64,000 nucleotides of DNA from Flavobacterium chilense (GTDB taxonomy: Bacteria > Bacteroidota > Bacteroidia > Flavobacteriales > Flavobacteriaceae), in NCBI RefSeq assembly GCF_001602525.1, contig NZ_LSYT01000010.1, forward strand, positions 62,001 through 126,000, given 5' to 3'. The notes under the pieces were generated by a model. That model had not been told where the DNA came from. It made no database searches and saw nothing but the letters and a program-made list of their open reading frames with translations. Each line of letters starts with the position of its first letter. Positions within the stretch are counted from its first letter, which is position 1. The position numbers were made by a program, and so were the translations under genes. Of this stretch, positions 26,973 to 33,894 are shown piece after piece.

Positions 26973-28232
26973 TCACTCTTTTATTGTCAATTTGACTAAT
27001 TCAATTTTCTTATTTGTGGCTTCTTCTATCACAAAATGATAGTTATCAATCACTATTTCATCTCCTTTTTGAGGGATTTCTTTGGTGTGATTCACAATAA
27101 ATCCTCCTAAAGTTCCATATGAATCTTCTTCAGGAATCATTAATTTATAGGTTTCATTTAGGTACTCTACATCTAAACGGGTCGAAAACAAATACTTGCC
27201 TTCACTTAGTTCTTCTTCAATTAACTCTTCATCCAGATCATGTTCATCTTCGATCTCGCCAAAAAGTTCTTCTACAATATCTTCTATTGTAATAATACCC
27301 GAAGTTCCGCCGTATTCATCCAGAACAACTGCTACATTTTTTCGTTTTTTGATCAGCAAATTCAAAGCGTCTTTAATCAAAATAGTTTCTGGAACGAATT
27401 CAACCGTCATTAAAACTGATTTTATTGTCTTGGGCTTTTTAAATAAATCGAATGAATGTACATACCCTACAATATCGTCAACAGAATTTTGACTTACCAC
27501 AATTTTAGAGTAACCGGTTTCAATAAATAACTCTTTAAGATCTGTAATACTGTCAAACAAATCGATATCGACAATTTCTGTTCGCGGCGTCATAATATCA
27601 CGCGCTTTCACTCCTGAAAATTCTAATGCATTTTGAAAAATCTGAATTTCCGAATCTACTTCTTCATCATCTTCAACAGAATTCATTTGCTCTGTAATGT
27701 AATTTCCGAGTTCTATTTTACTAAAATACAATTGCACCTGATCACCTTCTGTTTTGAAAAATTTTCGCAACACAAAATCCGAAATCCAGATAAAAAAAGT
27801 AGAGATGTAATAAAACAACCTGTAGAATAAATAGGCAGGAATTGCAAAAACCTTAATCAGGGAATTGGCATAAATCTGAAAAAACACTTTAGGAAAAAAT
27901 TCAGCAGTAATCAAAACTATAAAAGTCGAAATTGTAGTCTGAATCAACAGGCTTGTCACGTTTGAAAAATGAAATCCAAAACTGATCATACAGTTCAGAA
28001 TCAAATCTCCCATATAAAAACCATATACTACCAATGCCACATTGTTACCAATAAGCATTGCAGCAATAAACTTTGAAGGATTCTCTGTAAGTCTGGTCAG
28101 GATTTGGGATATAAAATTATCCTGTTTCTTTTCGATTTCAAGATAAATTTTATTTGAAGAAATAAAAGCTATTTCCATTCCCGAAAAAAAGGCTGATAGT
28201 ATTAAACATAGTATTATAATACTAATTTCCAT
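26973..28232 (-). CDS. CNNM/CorC (HlyC) family membrane protein with CBS domains
   Basis: 419 residues. DUF21/CNNM membrane region with four helices (about 1-150, IILCLILSAFFSGMEIAFIS), two CBS domains (VKARDIMTPRTEIVDIDLFDSI to 270; VLMTVEFVPETI to VAVVLDEYGGTSGIITIEDIVEELFGEI) and a C-terminal CorC_HlyC domain (ISEGKYLFSTRLDVEYLN-like). Family members act in Mg2+/Co2+ or Na+ transport; GldE of gliding motility has the same build, but its usual neighbours (gldD, ssb, mutY) are absent. Starts 2 nt after the preceding small gene's stop, so the two are coupled. Confidence 0.9.
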   Translation of the reverse strand: MEISIIILCLILSAFFSGMEIAFISSNKIYLEIEKKQDNFISQILTRLTENPSKFIAAMLIGNNVALVVYGFYMGDLILNCMISFGFHFSNVTSLLIQTTISTFIVLITAEFFPKVFFQIYANSLIKVFAIPAYLFYRLFYYISTFFIWISDFVLRKFFKTEGDQVQLYFSKIELGNYITEQMNSVEDDEEVDSEIQIFQNALEFSGVKARDIMTPRTEIVDIDLFDSITDLKELFIETGYSKIVVSQNSVDDIVGYVHSFDLFKKPKTIKSVLMTVEFVPETILIKDALNLLIKKRKNVAVVLDEYGGTSGIITIEDIVEELFGEIEDEHDLDEELIEEELSEGKYLFSTRLDVEYLNETYKLMIPEEDSYGTLGGFIVNHTKEIPQKGDEIVIDNYHFVIEEATNKKIELVKLTIKE

Positions 28233-28234
28233 TT

Positions 28235-28429
28235 TTACTGTTTTTTATTACGTTCGTCAAACTTCCTGACAAATTTTCTTCTAAAGAAAAACATGAAGAT
28301 AGCCATACCTGCAATTACAAAACTCAAAGGATAGGACTCATTGTTTGCGTTTAGCTTTACGATTGCGTCGTAAATAAAGTAAACTGCAAAAGCAATGTAA
28401 ACGTATTGTGTATATTTTAAATAACCCAT
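28235..28429 (-). CDS. Small two-helix membrane protein
   Basis: 64 residues, MGYLKYTQYVYIAFAVYFIYDAI then SFVIAGMAIFMFFF, ending in a basic tail RRKFVRKFDERNKKQ. Two membrane helices with positive cytosolic tail. Sits 10 nt after lptC and 2 nt before the CNNM gene, a spacing that strongly supports translation. No function known. Confidence 0.82.
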   Translation of the reverse strand: MGYLKYTQYVYIAFAVYFIYDAIVKLNANNESYPLSFVIAGMAIFMFFFRRKFVRKFDERNKKQ

Positions 28430-28439
28430 AATATGTATT

Positions 28440-28991
28440 TTATTCGTTTGATTCTATTTCGCCAGACACTCGCTGCGAATTAATCACTTTAAAATCTTTG
28501 CTAAAATCTATTCCTTGTCCGTATGAAACCCCTTTAGCATCTGTTAATTTGAACTTTCTTTCGGTATAAAACCATTCGTTTTTCTGATCAAAATACAGTT
28601 GTTCTGTTTCCAGCGTCTGACCTGCTTCTGATCTGATTTTAACTTTTCCCTGCAAATCAATTATCCCTGTTTGCTTGTATGAAACGGCATAATTTGCTGT
28701 TATAAAAGTACGTTTTTCTTTTTTATCGTATAAGGTAACATCAATTCCTTTAGGAAATTCTGTAAACGGAAAATCAAGATTAGAGTAGTCCAGCATTTTT
28801 GAACTTTTCAACACTCCTGTTATACGTCCTGAATCTGTATACTTAACATTAACAGTATCGGCATCACTGCCCGGAACAAACTCTGAGAAGTTAATTTTCT
28901 GAACTTCTTTAAAATTACTTTCGCATCCAAAAAACAGTGTCACAGCAAAAACTGTGACAACGCTTATAATATATCTCTTTGGTAAATTCAT
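28440..28991 (-). CDS. lptC: LPS export periplasmic protein LptC
   Basis: 183 residues, lipoprotein-like N-terminus (VVTVFAVTLFFGCESN). LptC-type beta-jellyroll: EFPKGIDVTLYDKKEKRTFITANYA, IDLQGKVKIRSEAGQTLETEQLYFDQKNEWFYTERKF, KGVSYGQGIDFS. It relays lipopolysaccharide from LptBFG to LptA across the periplasm. E. coli LptC has a membrane helix; here a lipobox cysteine is seen instead, as common in Bacteroidota. Between an outer-membrane protein and the CNNM gene in one transcription unit. Confidence 0.9.
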   Translation of the reverse strand: MNLPKRYIISVVTVFAVTLFFGCESNFKEVQKINFSEFVPGSDADTVNVKYTDSGRITGVLKSSKMLDYSNLDFPFTEFPKGIDVTLYDKKEKRTFITANYAVSYKQTGIIDLQGKVKIRSEAGQTLETEQLYFDQKNEWFYTERKFKLTDAKGVSYGQGIDFSKDFKVINSQRVSGEIESNE

Positions 28992-29043
28992 TTGCCAAAT
29001 GTAGTAAATTGTAATGAGCTTAGAAAAACATAAATACTTATGC

Positions 29044-30276
29044 TTAATTGAATTTACTTTTCACGAACCATCTGTCGTTAAATGAGAAACTCAGACTGAA
29101 TTTAAAATAGTTTTCCTGTACTAAATCTGCACTGGTTGTACCTCTTTTACCAAATTCTAATCCAACATTCACGTTAGAAAAAGAACCATTTCCAAGCGGA
29201 ATTCCGGCTCCTAAAGTCATCCCAACATCTTTAATCGATTCGTTGTTCACGATTAGACCCAGTTTTTCATATTTTAATCCGGCTCTGTACGTGATTCGGC
29301 TTAACTGACTTGTAAATGACGCGTAGTTAGGAATATAATATCCACCAATCGCATATTTTTGATACTTTTCGTAGCTTACATTACTTGCTGCGTTGTAATA
29401 ATTTGCAAGTTGTCCGTTACCCTGAAAAGCCACTGTAGTACCAATAAGCCATTTTCTTGCTTCTCCTATACCTGCACCAAATGTAATTTTATTTGGTAAT
29501 TTCAAATTATCTTCATGAGCGGGAACTTCATAAGGATCCGGATCACCGTCTACTGCAATAACTCTTGTACTATTTGAATTAAGTGTACTGGCGAAAGTAT
29601 AATTTAAACTTGTGAACAAACTTAATTTTTTATCAATTTTTGTCTGATACATTGTACCAATATTAAAACTAACACCAGATAACTCTGAAGCATTCGTTTC
29701 TTTGGTTGCATTTTGAACTCCTGTAACCAGCTCTATACTTGTGGTTGTAATTTTACCAAAATTATATTGGGCATCTGCACCAATCGTCCAGTTCTTTTTA
29801 ATTTTATAACCTAATCCAAAAAACACTCTGTTTACACCACCTTTTCCCTGAAGTTGTGTACTTGTTGCATTTTGAGTATCTGTATTATCATTTTGAATTT
29901 TATACCCAACTGATGTTACCGGAATTAAACCAAATGCCGCACCAAATTTTCCCATTGGAATTCCTAATGCCAAATAGTCAAAAGTGGCTCTTTGTGCTTT
30001 TTCAGATTTGTCAGTTGTTTTTAATGTCGAAGTTCCAAAAGACCCTCCCACTGTAAATGTTGTTTGTCCCAAACTTGCATAACTTGCCGGATTTTCAATA
30101 TTTAAGTGAATACTATCCTGTTCTACTGCAACTCCTGCCATAGATCTGTTTTCAAGAGTTCCTTTAAATCTGGTATCACCAATCCCAAAAAAAGAATAAG
30201 GAGAAGCAGTACCCTGCTGAGCAAATGAAACGAACGAGATAAGCAAACATGCGCTTACTATAATTTTTTTAATCAT
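29044..30276 (-). CDS. Outer-membrane beta-barrel protein (FadL/OmpP1-like)
   Basis: 410 residues with signal peptide MIKKIIVSACLLISFVSFAQ. The start TASPYSFFGIGDTRFKGTLENRSMAGVAV followed by NIENPASYASL resembles FadL/OmpP1 barrels (NPA motif), with alternating beta strands to a C-terminal aromatic-rich end (YFKFSLSFSFNDRWFVKSKFN). Its ATG overlaps the coaX stop by 8 nt, so the two are translationally coupled. Being encoded between coaX and lptC is a typical Flavobacterium order. Ligand or role is not known. Confidence 0.83.
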   Translation of the reverse strand: MIKKIIVSACLLISFVSFAQQGTASPYSFFGIGDTRFKGTLENRSMAGVAVEQDSIHLNIENPASYASLGQTTFTVGGSFGTSTLKTTDKSEKAQRATFDYLALGIPMGKFGAAFGLIPVTSVGYKIQNDNTDTQNATSTQLQGKGGVNRVFFGLGYKIKKNWTIGADAQYNFGKITTTSIELVTGVQNATKETNASELSGVSFNIGTMYQTKIDKKLSLFTSLNYTFASTLNSNSTRVIAVDGDPDPYEVPAHEDNLKLPNKITFGAGIGEARKWLIGTTVAFQGNGQLANYYNAASNVSYEKYQKYAIGGYYIPNYASFTSQLSRITYRAGLKYEKLGLIVNNESIKDVGMTLGAGIPLGNGSFSNVNVGLEFGKRGTTSADLVQENYFKFSLSFSFNDRWFVKSKFN

Positions 30277-31003
30277 TGTCGATTTTATATTGAAATGTTT
30301 GGTTCAAACTCTCCAAAAGGAAATTTGAATTGGCAAATATGGTATTTTTTAATCGTTTAGCCAAAAATTCTGCATCTCCTCCCGTTAAAATTATTATAAA
30401 ATTTGAAAAGTTTGCCCGATATTCATCGATAAAACCGTCAATCTCATAGACGAAGCCATTTACAACTCCTGAGTGAATCGCCTGTGCCGTTGAGTTTCCT
30501 ATATAAAGTTCCGGTACTTCAAAAGTCAGTAAAGGCAGTTTGGCTGTGTAGTTATGTAATGCTTCGTAGCGCAATCTAAGCCCCGGAGAAATCGCTCCAC
30601 CTAGATAATTGTCATTTTCGTCGATAAAATCGTAGGTAATACAAGTTCCGGCATCCACTACCAGTCTGTTTTGTTTTGGAAATTGCAAAGTCGCTCCGGC
30701 TGCCAAAACCATTCTGTCGATTCCTAATGTTTTTGGAGTGGCATATTTATTTGCAAAGGGAAAAACATCTTCATGTGTTAAAAAATGAATGTTGAGCTGA
30801 TTTTCGAAAGTCAGGAAAGATTGTTTTTCAACACTCCCAACTGAGGCAACAACCAAATCAGAACAATTCTGAAATTTTTCTAAAATTTTTTTAATTTTTT
30901 TTTCGAGTTCGTTCTTCTCAAAAACAAAATTTTCAAGAATTATATTTCCCTCAAATACAGCAGCTTTAATTCGGGTATTACCAACATCAACCGTTAAAAT
31001 CAT
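30269..31003 (-). CDS. coaX: Type III pantothenate kinase
   Basis: 244 residues from ATG 31003 (MILTVDVGNTRIKAAVFEGN). The frame is open upstream through the tRNA-Phe gene but the ASKHA N-terminus DVGNTRIK sets the start. Other motifs are LGIDRMVLAAGA, VVDAGTCITYDFID, GGAISPGLRLRYEAL and IILTGGDAEFL. It phosphorylates pantothenate, the first step of coenzyme A synthesis. First of the minus-strand run coaX-omp-lptC-small-CNNM-ppiD, divergent from tRNA-Phe. A TATCTTCG word just upstream (one mismatch from the -7 consensus) may be its promoter. Confidence 0.95.
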   Translation of the reverse strand: MILTVDVGNTRIKAAVFEGNIILENFVFEKNELEKKIKKILEKFQNCSDLVVASVGSVEKQSFLTFENQLNIHFLTHEDVFPFANKYATPKTLGIDRMVLAAGATLQFPKQNRLVVDAGTCITYDFIDENDNYLGGAISPGLRLRYEALHNYTAKLPLLTFEVPELYIGNSTAQAIHSGVVNGFVYEIDGFIDEYRANFSNFIIILTGGDAEFLAKRLKNTIFANSNFLLESLNQTFQYKIDND

Positions 31004-31055
31004 ATTTACTTTTTTACCATTGCGAAGATACGAATTGATTTTTCTAAAAAAATGT

Positions 31056-31086
31056 TTTGGATAAACGAAAAATGATTCTATATTTG
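31056..31086 (+). promoter_or_regulatory. tRNA-Phe promoter
   Basis: TTTG (31056-31059), 19-nt spacer, TATATTTG (31079-31086): an exact Bacteroidota promoter 21 nt before the mature tRNA 5' end. Confidence 0.7.
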
Positions 31087-31107
31087 CACCCGCAATGAGC
31101 ACAACAT

Positions 31108-31183
31108 GGTACCTTAGCTCAGATGGTAGAGCAATGGACTGAAAATCCATGTGTCCCTGGTTCGATCCCTGGAGGTACCACCA
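31108..31183 (+). tRNA. tRNA-Phe (GAA)
   Basis: 76 nt with encoded CCA. Acceptor GGTACCT pairs with AGGTACC; D-arm GCTC/GAGC; anticodon stem ATGGA/TCCAT with loop CTGAAAA (anticodon GAA); T-loop TTCGATC. The T-stem reads CCTGG on both sides, leaving a U-U mismatch in the middle. Discriminator A and CCA at 31180-31183. Divergent from coaX and closed by a strong terminator. Confidence 0.95.
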
Positions 31184-31214
31184 AAACCCGAATAGCAATA
31201 TTCGGGTTTTTTGT
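31183..31214 (+). terminator. Terminator of tRNA-Phe
   Basis: AAAACCCGAATA (31183-31194) pairs with TATTCGGGTTTT (31199-31210), 12 bp with a GCAA loop, then more T. It starts at the last base of the encoded CCA. Confidence 0.9.
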
Positions 31215-31311
31215 TTTTATATCTTTCTTGATTTAGCTACAAAGTTCCTTAAATATTTACGCAAAGTTTATTTTTAAGCTTAACACATTCTAAGGTTAAA
31301 ATATCAAAGCA

Positions 31312-31875
31312 TTACCTATAATAGCAACGGTCCATTATACTAAATATATCTTGAACCAATTCAATATTAGCATTTGATGTTACTATTTCATATGGATTAT
31401 TAAAAGGAGAATAATACTGAACTATCTTTTCATCATTATGTCTTATTTCTAATATATATAATGATGCATGTCCATGATCACGTATACAATTTTGATAGTA
31501 ACTCTCTTTTTTCAAAATTCCTAAGATCTTTTTTAGGCTCATTTTTTCTTCTAAAGTAAGAATTACCGCCTCTGTTAAATTTTTTCTTTTTTTGACAGCA
31601 TTAAATCCTTTATCAAAATCAACTATTAAAAAAGTCGCATTTTTAAAACCTTCATTCCAACGACACATAAGGATTCCGTTTTTTATTTTATCAAAATCTT
31701 CAAACTGATTGACATTAAAATATGAAGAAGAATAAAATGCTTTATAATTTGAAGCCAAATCTTCTGGAGGAACAGTTGAAACACTGCATTCACTTTTATT
31801 ATACATTATCTCTTTTCGGGCTGTGCATGCACTTAAAACACAAAAAACAATTAACAACCCAATTTCCTTTTTCAT
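31312..31875 (-). CDS. Hypothetical lipoprotein
   Basis: 187 residues with lipoprotein signal MKKEIGLLIVFCVLSACTAR. The mature part has two visible blocks (ILMCRWNEGFKNATFLIVDFDKGFN and SLYILEIRHNDEKIVQYYSPFNNPYE) but matches no family I know. An exact TATATTTG word lies on the minus strand at 31920-31913, with TTG 25 nt further upstream, a somewhat long spacer. Isolated between tRNA-Phe and an MFS gene in the opposite direction; no context clue. Confidence 0.78.
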   Translation of the reverse strand: MKKEIGLLIVFCVLSACTARKEIMYNKSECSVSTVPPEDLASNYKAFYSSSYFNVNQFEDFDKIKNGILMCRWNEGFKNATFLIVDFDKGFNAVKKRKNLTEAVILTLEEKMSLKKILGILKKESYYQNCIRDHGHASLYILEIRHNDEKIVQYYSPFNNPYEIVTSNANIELVQDIFSIMDRCYYR

Positions 31876-32059
31876 AATAATTTTAAAATTTTACTAATTG
31901 TTTAATACACTTCAAATATAAATTAAACAGTTAAATCTTATAAGTCAAATTTTAAGTTGTTTTTGTTAAAAAAGTATTAACTGAATAAAAAAATATCTTA
32001 TATATTCGTAAAAACATATTTTTAACTTTCATTTACTAATAAGACATCAAACCAGTTTT

Positions 32060-33556
32060 ATGAACAAAACTTCTACTAAGGGCATTTGGAAAGTAATTTC
32101 AGCTTCTTCTATGGGCACCATGATTGAATGGTATGATTTCTATATTTTTGGCAGTTTAGCCGTTGTTATTTCAACCAAATTCTTTCCTAGCGATAATCCA
32201 ACTGCAGCCTTTTTATCGACTTTGGCTACCTTTGCAGCCGGATTTGTAGTTAGGCCGTTTGGAGCTTTATTCTTTGGAAGACTTGGAGATATTATTGGCC
32301 GTAAGTATACTTTTATGGCTACTTTATTATTAATGGGCGGTTCTACTTTTTTAATTGGCTGTATTCCGAGTTATGAAACTATTGGTTTTTTGGCCCCTTT
32401 ATTGGTCTTAATTCTTCGTTTGTTACAAGGTCTTGCGCTTGGCGGCGAATATGGCGGCGCAGCTACTTATGTTGCAGAACATGCTCCGGTTGGTCAAAAA
32501 GGATATTGGACTTCCTGGATTCAGACTACTGCAACGGTTGGTTTATTTATTTCTTTAATGGTCATTTTAGCCACAAAAAATACTTTATCAGCTGAAGATT
32601 TTGACTCCTGGGGATGGCGTGTTCCGTTTTGGGTTTCGATTGTGATGGTTGGTGTTTCCTATTTAATTCGTAAAAATATGGATGAATCTCCTGTTTTTGC
32701 TAAAGCTAAAAAAGAAGGAACTACAAGTACAAATCCTTTAAAAGAAAGTTTTGGAAACCGATACAACTTAAAGTTTGTTTTACTAGCGTTGTTTGGCGCC
32801 ACAATGGGACAGGGTGTTATTTGGTACACCGGGCAATTCTATGCCATGAGTTTTATGAAAACCGTTATGAATATAGATTCCTCTCAGGTTGACGGATTAC
32901 TTGGAATTGCTTTATTAATAGGAACTCCGTTTTTTATTGTTTTTGGATGGCTGAGCGATAAAGTTGGACGAAAACATATTATGATGCTCGGCATGCTGCT
33001 TGCTATTTTTTGCTACAGGCCTATTTATAAGATGATGTACAATACTACTGATGTAAGTGGTAAAACCGAAATTGTAGAAAAAAGAAGTCAAAATACAGAG
33101 ACAACAAAAAATAATGATGTAATTACCACAATTTCAAAAACCTATACTGACGGAACTTCGTATGTAGAGAAGAAGACAACTTTTAATAATAAAAAAGAAC
33201 CTCAAAGTCATATCTCGATCAACATTAACTCTAGTGATGAATGGACATTGATTTTATTGGTTTTTATTCAGGTTTTATTTGTAACTATGGTATACGGTCC
33301 AATTGCAGCCTTTTTAGTGGAAATGTTTCCAACAAAAATACGATATACTTCGATGTCGCTTCCTTATCATGTTGGGAATGGCATTTTTGGAGGCTTACTC
33401 CCAGCCATCTCAACTTATTTTGTTACGCACGCCAAGAATTCAGGAAAGCCTGACTACTATCTCGACGGACTTTGGTATCCTATCATCATTGCTTCTGTTT
33501 GCTTTGTAATTGGCATGATCTATATCGATAATAAAAACAAAACTAATCACCTTTAA
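32060..33556 (+). CDS. MFS metabolite:H+ symporter (MHS family) with loop insertion
   Basis: 498 residues. MHS-family marks: GTMIEWYDFYIFG in helix 1, RPFGALFFGRLGDIIGRK in loop 2-3, RLLQGLALGGEYGGAATYVAEHAP, and WLSDKVGRKHIMMLG in loop 8-9. Relatives carry proline/betaine, citrate, alpha-ketoglutarate or shikimate; the substrate is not readable here. Between helices 9 and 10 (about residues 320-391) lies a hydrophilic 70-residue insert rich in Thr, Lys and Asn (KTEIVEKRSQNTETTKNN onwards) not typical of the family. A 75-residue membrane protein follows 14 nt later. Confidence 0.88.
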   Translation: MNKTSTKGIWKVISASSMGTMIEWYDFYIFGSLAVVISTKFFPSDNPTAAFLSTLATFAAGFVVRPFGALFFGRLGDIIGRKYTFMATLLLMGGSTFLIGCIPSYETIGFLAPLLVLILRLLQGLALGGEYGGAATYVAEHAPVGQKGYWTSWIQTTATVGLFISLMVILATKNTLSAEDFDSWGWRVPFWVSIVMVGVSYLIRKNMDESPVFAKAKKEGTTSTNPLKESFGNRYNLKFVLLALFGATMGQGVIWYTGQFYAMSFMKTVMNIDSSQVDGLLGIALLIGTPFFIVFGWLSDKVGRKHIMMLGMLLAIFCYRPIYKMMYNTTDVSGKTEIVEKRSQNTETTKNNDVITTISKTYTDGTSYVEKKTTFNNKKEPQSHISININSSDEWTLILLVFIQVLFVTMVYGPIAAFLVEMFPTKIRYTSMSLPYHVGNGIFGGLLPAISTYFVTHAKNSGKPDYYLDGLWYPIIIASVCFVIGMIYIDNKNKTNHL

Positions 33557-33570
33557 TTATATTTTAAATT

Positions 33571-33798
33571 ATGAATGCGATCAAACAAATTTTAGGTGTT
33601 TTATGGGTTATTCTGGCAGTGGCAGCCGCTTATTTTTGTGTATTTGAATTTGGTTTACCCAAACTACTTTCGGATCAGCAAGATGATCTTGTTTTTGGTA
33701 TCATCATTTTATTTATCCTTACCCCGTTAATTGTTTTAGGACTGGGAACTTTTGGCTATTTTGCTGTTATTGGAGAATACAACAATCAAAAAAAATAG
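33571..33798 (+). CDS. Small two-helix membrane protein
   Basis: 75 residues: MNAIKQILGVLWVILAVAAAYFCVFEFG, then IIILFILTPLIVLGLGTFGYFAV. It follows the MFS symporter by 14 nt, a pairing often seen in Bacteroidota, suggesting an accessory subunit of the transporter. The idea is based on adjacency only. Ends before a bidirectional terminator hairpin. Confidence 0.85.
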   Translation: MNAIKQILGVLWVILAVAAAYFCVFEFGLPKLLSDQQDDLVFGIIILFILTPLIVLGLGTFGYFAVIGEYNNQKK

Positions 33799-33816
33799 TA
33801 AAAAAAATTACATGAG

Positions 33817-33852
33817 AAAAGGGCTGTCTATTATATATAGAACAGCCCTTTT
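33817..33852. terminator. Bidirectional terminator between small membrane gene and amylase
   Basis: AAAAGGGCTGT (33817-33827) pairs with ACAGCCCTTTT (33842-33852). Inner CTAT/ATAG can extend the stem. Lies between convergent genes. Confidence 0.75.
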
Positions 33853-33894
33853 GCATTACTAACCAAACCAAAATCTTTTACCTAGTAGTATCTA

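Noticed and set aside
26973..28232. GldE gliding-motility protein
   Set aside because: Same CNNM/CBS build, but gldD, ssb or mutY neighbours are missing; the general family name is safer.
31004..31198. Upstream extension of the coaX frame
   Set aside because: It runs through the tRNA-Phe gene on the other strand; the conserved pantothenate kinase N-terminus starts at ATG 31003.
31282..31293. AACACATTCTAA word shared with 43872-43883
   Set aside because: Only 12 bases in two AT-rich gaps with different surroundings; too little to call a repeat family.
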